NCBI GenBank assembly: GCA_046541195.1
Contig: JBKHDT010000006.1
Coordinates: forward strand, 1 to 64,000
Reading direction: 5' to 3'
From: JBKHDT01 sp046541195
Lineage (GTDB): Bacteria; Pseudomonadota; Gammaproteobacteria; Halothiobacillales; Halothiobacillaceae
DNA length: 64,000 nucleotides
Below the pieces are notes generated by a model. The model made no database searches, was not told the origin of the DNA, and worked only from the letters and a program-made list of their open reading frames with translations. Shown here piece after piece: positions 15,093-24,000 of this stretch (position 1 is its first letter; each line of letters opens with the position of its first letter). The position numbers were made by a program, and so were the translations under genes.

Positions 15093-16354
15093 TGGAACGT
15101 CTGCTTGCCGCGCTGTTCAACCGCAAGCAGGCCGTGATTCTGGTACTCGGCTTCGCCTCGGGCCTGCCGCTGCTGCTGACTTCCGGCACGCTGCAGGCCT
15201 GGCTGACGCTCGAAGGCATCGACATCAAGGCCATCGGCATGTTCGCCCTGGCCGGCCTGCCCTATACCCTGAAGTTTCTCTGGGCGCCCCTGCTTGACCG
15301 CTTCGTGCCGCCGATCCTGGGGCGGCGACGGGGCTGGATGCTGCTCACCCAGCTGGCCCTGATGGTCGCGCTGGCGGGCATGGCCATGACCGACCCGAGC
15401 GAGCAGCTGTGGCAGATGGCCACGCTGGCGCTGATGGTGGCCTTCCTTTCAGCCTCCCAGGACATCGCCCTGGATGCCTGGCGGACCGATACGCTGTTGC
15501 CGGCCGAGCGTGGCTTCGGCGCGGCCCTGTTCGTGGCCGGCTATCGGGTCGGGATGCTGGTGGCCGGTGCTGCTGCGCTGATTCTGGGTGACCAGGTCGG
15601 CTGGTCGCTGACCTATTTCCTGATGGCCGCGCTGATGGCGGCGGGCATTTTCGCGACGCTGCTGGCCCCCGACCCGGCCAGCCCGGTCGAGGCACCCCGA
15701 ACCCTGGCCCAGGCCGTGATTGGTCCGCTGCGGGAGTTTTTCTCCCGGCCCGCCGCCTGGGCCCTGCTCGCGCTGATCGTGCTCTACAAGTTCGGGGATG
15801 CCTTTGCCGGCACCCTGACCACCACCTTCCTGATCCGCGGGGCAGGATTCACCGCCACCGATGTGGGTATCGTGAACAACGGCATGGGCCTGGTGGTGAC
15901 GATTTTCGGGGCCCTGGTCGGAGGCGCCATGATGGCGAAGCTGGGGCTTTTCCGGTCGTTGATGCTGTTCGGGGTGCTGCAGGCGGTGACCAATCTGGGT
16001 TACTCGTGGCTCGCAGTCCAGCCGGGCTACGCGCTGATGGTGCTGACCATCGGGGTGGAGAACTTCGCAGGCGGCATGGGCACGGCTGCCTTCGTCGCCC
16101 TGCTGATGGCACTGTGCGATGCACGCTTCTCGGCCACGCAGTTTGCGCTGCTGTCCGCACTCTCGGCCCTGGGGCGGGTCTACCTGGGGCCGGCGGCCGG
16201 TTTCGCCGTCGAGTGGCTCGACTGGGCCTGGTTCTTCGTGCTGACGTTCCTCGCGGCGCTCCCCGGCCTCTGGCTGCTCTGGAAACTGCGGGCCCGCCTC
16301 GACCGGCTCGATGCCCCGGAGGACCGCGCAGCGCAAGAATCACCGAACGGTTGA
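15092..16354 (+). CDS. ampG: MFS transporter AmpG (muropeptide permease)
   Basis: 420-aa inner-membrane major facilitator with about 12 TM helices. The first loop reads GLPYTLKFLWAPLLDR and a second conserved loop is SASQDIALDAWR, both diagnostic of AmpG, which imports GlcNAc-anhydroMurNAc peptides for cell-wall recycling. The ATG at 15092 overlaps the stop of the upstream gene; a GTG at 15089 is a possible alternative. No ampD, nagZ or ampC is nearby. Confidence 0.9.
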   Translation: MERLLAALFNRKQAVILVLGFASGLPLLLTSGTLQAWLTLEGIDIKAIGMFALAGLPYTLKFLWAPLLDRFVPPILGRRRGWMLLTQLALMVALAGMAMTDPSEQLWQMATLALMVAFLSASQDIALDAWRTDTLLPAERGFGAALFVAGYRVGMLVAGAAALILGDQVGWSLTYFLMAALMAAGIFATLLAPDPASPVEAPRTLAQAVIGPLREFFSRPAAWALLALIVLYKFGDAFAGTLTTTFLIRGAGFTATDVGIVNNGMGLVVTIFGALVGGAMMAKLGLFRSLMLFGVLQAVTNLGYSWLAVQPGYALMVLTIGVENFAGGMGTAAFVALLMALCDARFSATQFALLSALSALGRVYLGPAAGFAVEWLDWAWFFVLTFLAALPGLWLLWKLRARLDRLDAPEDRAAQESPNG

Positions 16355-16397
16355 TTGTCATCCGTCCGTGCGCATCAACAGACAAGAGGAAGGGTTC

Positions 16398-16796
16398 ATG
16401 AAGTCACGGCCTGTCATCCTGCTGCTGCTCGCGCTGTTGTGGCCGATGCCCGGGGCCACCGAACCGCCCCCGCATGCCGGCCCCTCGAAGAAAATGCCGA
16501 ACGTGCATTTTCATATCTCCGAACGGGAGAAGCTGTACATCCGCGGCTGGTACCAGCGCAACCGGCCTCCCGGCCTGGCCAGACAGGGCAAGACCCCGCC
16601 GGGACATGCCGCGCGTCTGGCGCGGGGCGATTCCTGGCCGCCGCGTCAGCCCTTCGAGCCCCTTCCGCCGGCGCTCGCAGGGCAGCTTCAGCCGCTGCCC
16701 CGGGGCCTGGGTTATTACCGCGTGGGCGCAAGCGTGGTGATCGCTGACACCAACAACCGGGTCATTATCAATGTCGCCACGGATCTGCTTCGGTAA
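16398..16796 (+). CDS. RcnB-like secreted protein
   Basis: 132-aa protein with a signal peptide of about 20 residues (ending PGATE). The C-terminal motif from PRGLGYYRVG to a region with VIADTNNRVI is characteristic of the RcnB/CigR family, small periplasmic proteins linked to Ni/Co homeostasis or virulence regulation in enterics. The middle is Pro/Arg-rich and low in complexity. ATG 16398 follows AGGAAGG. No metal exporter is adjacent, so a metal role is only a family-level suggestion. Confidence 0.65.
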   Translation: MKSRPVILLLLALLWPMPGATEPPPHAGPSKKMPNVHFHISEREKLYIRGWYQRNRPPGLARQGKTPPGHAARLARGDSWPPRQPFEPLPPALAGQLQPLPRGLGYYRVGASVVIADTNNRVIINVATDLLR

Positions 16797-17208
16797 CCAT
16801 CGGTCGGCGTCTTCCGTCAGCGGATCAGCCGGATCGCGTGACCTGCCGGTGATGCCCCGGCACCTTTAGGCGCACGGTGATTCGGGTGGACGAAGCGGGT
16901 CGCGGCATCCTGCTTCGCGCTGCGCGTCTCGCCGGCGGTTTTGGGCTCTTTCCACGGGCTTGCCAAAGCCTGGCATGCCCGGACGGTTTGCGCGAAAGCA
17001 ACGGCGCGCGGGCCGGGCGCTTCGCAGTTTCTTTGCACGACGGCAAGGCTTCGGGATAAGCTTTGCGGTTTTCCGGCGTCCTGCCGTTGCGGGCGGTCGG
17101 CCCCGGACGGTTTTTCCGGGTGACGCACGATCTTCTGCCGCGCTTGCCTTGAGGCTGGCGCGGCAGGGTTTTCCCAGCCAAAACAGGCCGAGCACGGCCG
17201 GAACGACC
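16797..17208. other. 412-bp non-coding stretch
   Basis: No gene supported. Several imperfect GC hairpins occur, for example CCCGGA-CGGTTT-TTCCGGG near 17102-17121, close enough to the next start to lie in its leader. No tRNA, riboswitch or known ncRNA was recognised. Confidence 0.4.
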
Positions 17209-18015
17209 ATGAGCGACGAAGCATCCAACCCGCAGCCTCCCGTCGGCGAGACGCCGCAAACCCCGCCCGGGGCCGAGTCATCCGCCGGATCGCCGGTCTG
17301 CGAGGCCGAGGCCGAGGCCGCGTCGTCCGCGGAGTCAACGCCCGAGGGTGCCGGCGAGGCGCAGCCGAAGAAGAAAAGGCTGCCCCATCCGCGCGAGGTG
17401 ATCGACAGGCTTATCGAGGCCTGGCCCGAGGTGTTCACCAGGGACCCGCGCGCGGTGCGCCCGCTGGCCATCGGCATTCTCAAGCAGATTCTGGCGGCCC
17501 GTCCGGAAACCCTGGACGGGCTGAACTCCCAGGCGATACGCCGGGGCGTGAAGTTCTATACCAGCAGCATCGCCTACCACCGGGCGATGCTGAATGCCAC
17601 CCATCGCGTGGCACTGGACGGAAGCCAGGCGGACGAAATCACCGAAGACATGCGCGAGCACGCCCGGAAGGAGCTTGAGCGCATTCCGAAGCCGGTACGC
17701 AAGTCACGAAAGCCCGAGGGCGAGGGATCGACCGAAGCGTCCCGGCCGCGGCGGGCCCGTCGTCGTCGTGCCGGGGACGGTGCCGAACAGGGAGCCGATG
17801 GCGGCGCGGACTCTGCGCCGGGCGACCGCTCGTCACGGCCTGGTCGCGGCGGGAACGAGGGCAAGGGACGCCAGCGTGGTCCGGGTGGTGGCCGCCGTTC
17901 AGATCGGCGTTCGGACGAGGCCGTCGCGTCGGATGGCAAGCCCGCTTCCAGCGAGCCACCGCAGACCATGGAAGAAAAACTGGCCCAGCTGGCCAAGCAC
18001 TTCTCCGGTGAGTGA
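17209..18015 (+). CDS. ProQ/FinO-domain RNA-binding protein with disordered arms
   Basis: 268-aa protein. Residues 1-55 are acidic and Pro/Ser-rich; about 60-165 form a FinO/ProQ domain (HPREVIDRLIEAWPEVF, PLAIGI, and the region with YHRAML), the fold that binds sRNA and mRNA 3' hairpins; about 165-250 are Arg/Gly/Pro-rich and likely disordered; a short conserved tail (MEEKLAQLAKHF) closes it. It is longer than E. coli ProQ (232 aa) and has no Tudor-like C-domain. ATG 17209 is chosen because the domain organisation then is complete; the open frame extends upstream to 16960 without protein-like composition. Confidence 0.85.
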   Translation: MSDEASNPQPPVGETPQTPPGAESSAGSPVCEAEAEAASSAESTPEGAGEAQPKKKRLPHPREVIDRLIEAWPEVFTRDPRAVRPLAIGILKQILAARPETLDGLNSQAIRRGVKFYTSSIAYHRAMLNATHRVALDGSQADEITEDMREHARKELERIPKPVRKSRKPEGEGSTEASRPRRARRRRAGDGAEQGADGGADSAPGDRSSRPGRGGNEGKGRQRGPGGGRRSDRRSDEAVASDGKPASSEPPQTMEEKLAQLAKHFSGE

Positions 18016-18039
18016 GACGAATCAATGCGTGAGGCCGTG

Positions 18040-18924
18040 ATGACGGATTCGGTCGCCCGGCCCCTCACCCTGGTCGGCTTCGGCCCGGTCGGTCGCTGCA
18101 TCGTCGGGCGCGCCGGTCCTGCAGCCGACATTCGCCTGATCGGTCGTGGCTGGCCGTATCCCGGCGTTGAGTTGCCCGGTGCCCGGATGGATCTGGATGT
18201 GCCGGGCCAGACCCTCGGTGATCCGCTTGCCGGGCGCTTCCTGATCGTATCCGTGCCGCCCAGTCGCAACGGCAACGTCGATTTGCGCACCGCCAATCTG
18301 GTTTCGGCCATCGACTCGCGCATCCGCCGGACCGGCGAGATGCCGGCCGGTCTGCTGTATGTCAGTACCACGGGCGTCTATGGCGACTGCGGCGGCGACT
18401 GGGTGGACGAGTCCCGGCCCGTCAACCCCGGCACCGCCCGGGCGCGCCGGCGTGTCAGTGCCGAGCAGCAGTGGATCGAGGCCGCCGAGCGCTGGTCGGT
18501 CCCCTGGACCGTCCTGCGGGTGCCGGGCATCTTTGCCTGCGACAAGCTCGATGCTGCCCGCGTCGCGCAGGGCGCTCCGGTCATCGCCCCGGAGCAGGCT
18601 TCCTGGAGCAACCGCGTCCATATCGAGGACCTGGCCGATGCCTGTCTCATCCTCGCCCGCCCCGGTGCCCCGACCGGGGTGTTCAATATCTCCGACGGCA
18701 ACCCTTCGACCCTGACCGAGTACAGCTGGGCCCTGGCGGATTACTTCGGTCTGCCGCGTGCGCCCGTGGCCGACCGTGAAACCGTTCTGGCCAATGCTTC
18801 GCCCATGCTGCGCGAATTTCTTTCCGAGTCCAAGCGGGTCGATTCCGGCCGGCTGCGCGCGGCTATCGGCTGGCAGCCGCGCTATCCCGATCTGGAGACC
18901 GCCCTGGCATCCTGCCCTCGCTGA
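18040..18924 (+). CDS. NAD(P)-dependent epimerase/SDR family protein (YeeZ-like)
   Basis: 294-aa extended short-chain dehydrogenase. Rossmann loop GFGPVGR near the N-terminus; STTGVYGD holds the catalytic Ser/Tyr region (no obvious following Lys at +4, as in YeeZ-type atypical members); RVPGIFACDK, RVHIEDLADACL and NISDGNP match extended-SDR substrate-loop signatures. Substrate unknown. An in-frame ATG at 18025 would add five residues. The gene's last codons lie inside a repeat that recurs at 20800, so its 3' end is one edge of the rearranged accessory segment. Confidence 0.8.
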   Translation: MTDSVARPLTLVGFGPVGRCIVGRAGPAADIRLIGRGWPYPGVELPGARMDLDVPGQTLGDPLAGRFLIVSVPPSRNGNVDLRTANLVSAIDSRIRRTGEMPAGLLYVSTTGVYGDCGGDWVDESRPVNPGTARARRRVSAEQQWIEAAERWSVPWTVLRVPGIFACDKLDAARVAQGAPVIAPEQASWSNRVHIEDLADACLILARPGAPTGVFNISDGNPSTLTEYSWALADYFGLPRAPVADRETVLANASPMLREFLSESKRVDSGRLRAAIGWQPRYPDLETALASCPR

Positions 18925-19018
18925 TTCGGGGCCTGGGCGCCTGGTCGTCAGGCTGTGGATCGGGGCAGGCCAGCACGAAAGCAGATCTGCTTCGTGCAGG
19001 GGCCCTTCCCGTGCGGGG
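18904..19018 (+). repeat. Direct repeat C1 (partner of 20800-20914)
   Basis: 115 bp aligned without gaps to 20800-20914 with six mismatches by eye. It starts inside the last codons of the epimerase gene and includes a GCACGA-type hairpin at 18973-18997. Confidence 0.85.
18973..18997 (+). repeat. GCACGA-type hairpin (copy 2)
   Basis: GCACGAAAGCAGATCTGCTT followed by CGTGC is a near-perfect palindrome centred on AGATCT; CAGGGG and a second CGTGCGGGGCATGG element follow. Confidence 0.6.
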
Positions 19019-19220
19019 CATGGTCGCCCCAGGTGGCGTCCCTGGCCTTTCGGCCCGTGGGCCTGCCATGATCCAGGCCCGGCAGAGGCCTTCGACGCCC
19101 CCCTGCGACCCCACCCATGGCGCAAGCGACTGCATCGCAAAGGCCTGGGCGAGCGTGTATCGGTCCGGTCGTGACTGAGGCTGGGCCTGAGCCAGCGCGC
19201 GCGTTACAGAACGGCCGTAC

Positions 19221-19320
19221 GCCCGCAAGACCGGGGAAGGTTTCGTGCAATGCGTCCTTGGTCGAATGCTCGCGGATGCCTGGCCCACCAACCGCACCTC
19301 GCGCAGCAAGTGTGCCGGCA
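19221..19320 (-). pseudogene. Repeat C2 with relic of the helicase 3' end
   Basis: 100 bp aligned without gaps to 20926-21025 with four mismatches. On the minus strand its inner end encodes PAHLLREVRLVG, matching the last residues of the PLD/helicase/DUF3427 protein (PAHLLREARLVG), but the stop codon TAG has become CAG. The rest of that helicase copy is absent, replaced by the toxin-antitoxin pair. Confidence 0.75.
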
Positions 19321-19352
19321 GAGCGAGTCGGGCTTCGCGGGGGAACCACCGC

Positions 19353-19856
19353 TCAGCTCAACATGCCCTTGAGATCCTTGAGCATCAGAAACAGGTGGTA
19401 CGGGTCGGTCGGGCTGGGCTCGAATTCCCACGATTCGTACCACTGCCGCGCGGCATTGTCCTTGGCATGGACCAACAGGCAGCGAATGCCGGCGATGTCT
19501 GCGGCCTGGGCAGTGCGCAGCAGCGCATCCTTGAGCAGGGCCTGTCCCAGGCCTTTGCGCTGATGCGCCTTGTCCACCGCGAGGCGGGCCAGAATCATGA
19601 CCGGTACCGGGTGACGCGACAGCCCCTTGATTACTCTTGAGGGCGCGGTCTCTGGAGTGATACTGCCGACGACCAGGCTGTAGAAGCCCAGTACCACGTC
19701 ATCCTGGCAGCAGACGTAGGTCTGCGCGCTGTTTGCCCTCTGGTTGACGAGCGCATGGCGATGCAGGAACTGGTTCAGCGCGGCCTGACCGCAGTCGAAC
19801 GCATCGACCTGATCGGTTGCACGCAGTTTTCGAACGGGTGCATAGCCCTTGCTCAA
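19353..19856 (-). CDS. GNAT-family toxin of a type II toxin-antitoxin pair
   Basis: 167-aa Gcn5-related N-acetyltransferase of the TacT/AtaT class. The acetyl-CoA pyrophosphate-binding motif is QRKGLG (after RLAVDKAH) and the C-terminal region WYESWEFEPS carries the conserved Tyr used in acetyl transfer. Toxins of this class acetylate the amino group of charged aminoacyl-tRNAs and stop translation. The start is a TTG overlapping the antitoxin stop (TTGA), so synthesis is coupled to the antitoxin. Pairing with a DUF1778 gene makes the toxin role strong; the target tRNA is unknown. Confidence 0.92.
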   Translation of the reverse strand: MSKGYAPVRKLRATDQVDAFDCGQAALNQFLHRHALVNQRANSAQTYVCCQDDVVLGFYSLVVGSITPETAPSRVIKGLSRHPVPVMILARLAVDKAHQRKGLGQALLKDALLRTAQAADIAGIRCLLVHAKDNAARQWYESWEFEPSPTDPYHLFLMLKDLKGMLS

Positions 19857-20131
19857 TCCAGCACCCCAGGTTCATGCAGCAACTGCTTCAGGCGTGATTT
19901 GCTTTGCACCGGTCGATCCAACGCTTCCTGGAACGCCTGCCACTGTGTCTCGTCGAGCACGAACTGGCGACGATCTGCCAGCGTCTGCACGGCCGCCGTC
20001 ACGCCTGCGTCGAGCAGGAACTCGCTCACGTTCTTGTGGGAGGCACGCGCGGCCTGCTGCAGCAGCTGTTTGACCGGTGTGCTTGCACGAATATCAATGC
20101 GCTCGGTCTTGGAAGGATTCTGGGTGCTCAC
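19853..20131 (-). CDS. DUF1778 ribbon-helix-helix antitoxin
   Basis: 92-aa TacA-like antitoxin. The N-terminal half (TERIDIRASTPVKQLLQQAA... to AGVTAA) is a ribbon-helix-helix DNA-binding unit; the C-terminal half (QFVLDETQWQAFQEALDRP) is the segment that wraps GNAT toxins. The GTG start has GGAGG 6-7 nt upstream. It is first in the operon and overlaps the toxin by four bases. Such proteins repress their own promoter together with the toxin. Confidence 0.92.
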   Translation of the reverse strand: MSTQNPSKTERIDIRASTPVKQLLQQAARASHKNVSEFLLDAGVTAAVQTLADRRQFVLDETQWQAFQEALDRPVQSKSRLKQLLHEPGVLD

Positions 20132-20163
20132 AACGTGCCTCCGAACGGATCTTGAATGGCCTG

Positions 20164-20193
20164 ATTATATTTGTCCGGACGATGTGCTGACAA
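20164..20193 (-). promoter_or_regulatory. Promoter and candidate operator of the toxin-antitoxin operon
   Basis: On the minus strand TTGTCA (20193-20188), an 18-bp spacer and a perfect TATAAT (20169-20164) precede the antitoxin by about 30 bp. The spacer region has a TTGTC/GACAA inverted repeat (20171-20175 with 20189-20193), well placed for an RHH autorepressor. It is one of the most AT-rich spots in the area. Confidence 0.7.
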
Positions 20194-20325
20194 GCAAACG
20201 CTTTTCCAGACCTCTCCCGCGCTTCAGCCAGAGCAGTGAAAGCCTGCAGGACAAGCGCGTTCCCGATGGACGAATTGCGCCCTGATGATCCGCCGCCAGG
20301 GCGTCCAGGACTGGTGCCATTTGAA

Positions 20326-20755
20326 AGGCCGGTTGCCGGCTCTACACCCGCCCGTACTCGCTGGCCTGGCCCACCCAGCGCCGGATCAGTGGCTCGACCT
20401 GTTCCGGGTGCTGGTCCAGCAGGCGATCGCTGGCTTCCCGTGCTTCTTCGAGCAGGTGGCCGTCGCGGGCCAGGTCGGCCACGCGCATCTGGGCCAGTCC
20501 GGTCTGGCGGGTGCCCAGTACCTCGCCGGGGCCACGCAGGCGCAGGTCTTCCTCGGCGATCCGGAAGCCGTCCTGGGTTTCACGCATGAGTGCCAGGCGG
20601 GCCCGGGCCCGGTCGCCGAGCGGTTCCTCGAACAGCAGCACGCAGTGCGAAGCCGTCGCGCCGCGTCCGACGCGGCCGCGCAACTGGTGCAGCTGGGCCA
20701 GGCCGAGGCGTTCGGCGTTTTCGATCAGCATCAGCGAGGCGTTGGGCATGTCAAC
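20326..20755 (-). pseudogene. Truncated duplicate of the recG 3' end
   Basis: 430 bp identical to 24316-24745 except one base (20749 T versus 24739 C). From 20755 to 20342 it encodes about the last 138 residues of RecG, including the helicase motif RGRVGRG and the natural stop, but lacks all upstream domains. The frame reads on into unrelated sequence to 21049, so no functional RecG could be made. The match extends about 16 bp past the recG stop. Confidence 0.95.
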
Positions 20756-20984
20756 CCTGGTGAGCTCACGGAGGGGGCAGTTTTCCGTGTCGTCTGGCAC
20801 TGGCATCCTGTCCTTGCTGATTCGGGGCCTGAGCGCCTGGTCGTCAGGCTGTGGATCGGGGCAGGCCAGCACGAAAGCAGATCTTCTCCGTGCAGGGACC
20901 CTTCCCGTGCGGGGAGCGGGCGTCAGCCCGCAAGACCGGGGAAGATTTCGTGCAATGCTTCCTTGGTCGAATGCTCGCGGATGC
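20756..20984. other. Junction between recG fragment and helicase gene
   Basis: 44 bp of unmatched sequence (20756-20799), then repeat D1 (20800-20914), an 11-bp link and repeat D2, which runs into the helicase 3' end. No gene supported. Confidence 0.6.
20800..20914 (+). repeat. Direct repeat D1 (partner of 18904-19018)
   Basis: Carries a copy of the last bases of the epimerase gene plus its downstream sequence, although the epimerase itself is 1.9 kb away. Includes a GCACGA-type hairpin at 20869-20893 whose right arm has two changes relative to copy 2. Confidence 0.85.
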
Positions 20985-21025
20985 CTAGCCCACCAACCGC
21001 GCCTCGCGCAGCAAGTGTGCCGGCA
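20926..21025 (+). repeat. Direct repeat D2 (partner of 19221-19320)
   Basis: Spans the end of the helicase gene: 20985-21025 is its last 41 coding bases including the stop. Four mismatches to the copy at 19221-19320. Confidence 0.85.
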
Positions 21026-24000
21026 AAGGGTATTCCAGTTCCCAGACAATACTCATCGGCTGGCTGCCCTCGTGGCGCTGGTAACGCAACGGGCCGCAAA
21101 AATGGAAAGGGGCGGTCAGGCCGTTGGCCAGCGTGCGTCGTGGCCGGACGAACAGCATAGGCCGGTAGTCCCGCTTGCTGTGATGGATGTAGCGCTGTCC
21201 GGTGGGCGATTCCGGTGTGGTGCGCGACTGGCTTTGCCAGTGGAACAGACGGTCTGTGATTGCGTAGTCCTCATACAGCGTCGTGGGGCTGAAGTCGGCA
21301 TCGGCCTTGTCGATGGTGACGAAGAAAGCGTCTACGCGGCGTTGTGAAACATGCACCACCCCTTCGCGCGAGGTATGCGGTTTTTCCAGGGAGCCCTTAC
21401 CCAGGGCCAGCAGGATCTGCTCGCGGGTGTAGCTGGCATGCAGTTCCAGTGGCCCGGTACGGTCAAGGTGGATGCCGCTTGCCGGTAGCAGCGTATTGCG
21501 ACGATAACCAGCGATTCCCAGAAGATCGTCGCGTAATGCTTCGTGTTCGCGGACGAACTGTTCAACAGCCATCAAGGAGCCATCACCCGGTCGATCATTC
21601 GGCCAGAGCAGCGCATAGGCCAGCGTCAGTACCTCGGAACTGGCTGATCCGCTGCCTTGCAGATGGCCGGAGAGCGTCTCCAGCAGCGTCATGTCATCGC
21701 ATTGGGCCAGTTGTCGCAGTCCGCGGGTGAGCGGTTTGCGGTAATGCTCGATGGATTCGAGCTTCTGCCCACTCGCCTCGGCGCGCAGCAGGCAGGGCGG
21801 GCCGTGGCGCAGGAGGTCGTCGGGTGTATCGAGGTGCAGCCAGTCGAGCATCGCATGATATCCCGGGTCCGGTTCCTCGCGGACAAGTTGCTGCAACTGC
21901 TGGATCAGCTGCGGGCGGCGGATGCCCAATTGCTGACGGATATTCTCGAGCACATGCGCCCGGGCCACGCGATCAAGATCCACGAGACAGCCGGAGGGCA
22001 GCCAGGGAAAACCGTGCTCGATCTGCTGGTCGACCCGTCGGCGCGGTTGGTTGCTCAGTGCACGAAAACGGTCGGCGTAGCGGAAACGGCGATGCTGCGG
22101 GGCGACGAAGTCCAGCACGGTCAGGTGTGGCTTTTCGTCGTGCAGGCGCAGGCCGCGACCGAGTTGCTGCAGGTAGATCGTCAGACTCTCCGTGGGTCGC
22201 AGGAACAGGAGCGTGTCGACTTCGGGAATGTCGATGCCTTCGTTGTACAGATCGACCGTGAAGATGACCCGGATGCGCCGCCGGACGAGCTCGCCCTGCA
22301 CCTGGCGGCGTTCCTCCGCATTGCTGTCGGCGGTCAGGGCGACGGCGGGCAGTCCCCAGTCGGCAAAGCGGCGCGCCATGAAGCGGGCGTGCTCGCGGCT
22401 GACACAAAAGCCAAGTACCCGGATGCGGGCGGGATCGGCGACGGTATCAAGCAGGTGATCGAAGACCCAGCGAGCGCGGGCGTCATTCGCCCCCAGCACG
22501 GCCTGCAATTCGGCGGTGAGGTAGCCGCCGCGCTGCCATTCAAGGCCGCTCAAGTCGATGTCCGGGTGATCGCCGATGCCATAGTAATGGAACGGCGCGA
22601 GCAGGCGCTGCTCGATCGCGTCCGGCATGCGGATTTCGTGGGTGAATCGGTCGCCGAAATCCTGCCGAATGTCCCGGCCGTCGCTGCGCTCTGGTGTGGC
22701 GGTCAGGCCCAGCAGTGTGTCGGGCCGCAGGTGGTCGAGCAACGCTTGGTAAGTGTCCGCCGAGGCATGATGCGCCTCGTCGAGGACAACGTACTCAAAG
22801 TGATTTGGCGGGAGTGTGTCCAGCTTGCGGCTGTGCCAGCTTTGTACCGAGCAAAACAGGTGCCGGTGCTGCGCCGGTGTGCTGTCGCCGACCAGAAGAT
22901 CGCCGAAAGCGTTGTCGCGCAAGACGTGGCGAAAGGTATTGAGTGCCTGCTGCAGGATCTCCTTGCGGTGGGCGACGAACAGGAGTGTAGGCCGCGTCCC
23001 GTCGTCCCGCTGTCGCGTCAGCCGCTGGTAGTCGAAGGCGGCGACCATGGTCTTGCCTGTGCCGGTGGCGGCGATGACCAGGTGGCGGTGTAGTCCGGCG
23101 GAACGCTCGTGCGCAATGGCATCGAGGATTTCCTGCTGGAAGGCGTAGGGGCGCAGCTCGAAGAAGTTCGACGCCGGCGCGGGGTTGCCCGAGGTCGCGC
23201 CCTGCTCGGCTTCCAGCGCGGCCTTGAGGCGAAAAAGGTCGCCACGTCGAACCGGCTCGAACTCCGCCGGGTCGTGCCAGTGCGACTCGAAGGCCGCCTC
23301 GATCTGTCGCCACAGCGACGGCAATTGGTACTGACTGATCTTGGCGGTCCACTCGAGCCCCTCGTCCAGCGCCACCTTGGAGACATTTGCCGAGCCAACG
23401 TAACTGCTGCCAAAACCGGTCTGCCGGTGGAAGGTATAGGCCTTGGCATGCAGGCGGGTGCGATGGGTATCGAAAGAGGCGCGCACCTCGGTATGCGGCA
23501 GCGAGGTCAGGAATTCGATGGCCTTGAGGTCGGTGGCGCCCAGGTAGGAAGTCGTCGCCACGCGCAGACGTGGGCCGCCGTCTGGCGCCGGGACTTCGGT
23601 GAAGCGTTTCAGAGCTTCCTTGAGTGGGCGGATGCCGCTCCACTTGATGAACGAGACCAGCCAGTCGGCACGATCGGCGCTGTGCAACTCGGCGCGTATC
23701 TGGCTGACCAGGCTGGGCGTTCGAGACGAGCCGGTCAGCAAGGTGGAAACGCCCAGTGGTGTGTCCGGGCGCTCGGCTTGGGCTTGGCCGATGGCGGCCG
23801 CCTCCGGTGGGCGCACCTCGAGCAGGCGGCGAAACGGCGGCAATGGGAGCTCGTCGACCAGTTTCGTGAACGGCGGGGCGCTTGCGGCCAGGGCGGATTT
23901 CAACGCCTGCAGTTGCTGCCGCGCTTCGCCCGAACCGGCCTCCCGCAGCGCGAGGACCAGCTGGGCCAGCTCGTGCGCCAGATGACTGCTGATCAGCGGG

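Larger units (their letters stand above)
18925..19352. other. Non-coding segment with repeat copies and helicase relic
   Basis: Consists of repeat C1, about 200 bp with no recognised content (19019-19220), repeat C2 (19221-19320) and a short link to the toxin gene. Leftward ORFs across it are not protein-like. Confidence 0.6.

Noticed and set aside
20342..21049. 235-aa ORF as a real gene
   Set aside because: Its C-terminal half is the duplicated RecG tail and its N-terminal half is translated repeat D plus the helicase end in another frame; it is a junction artefact.
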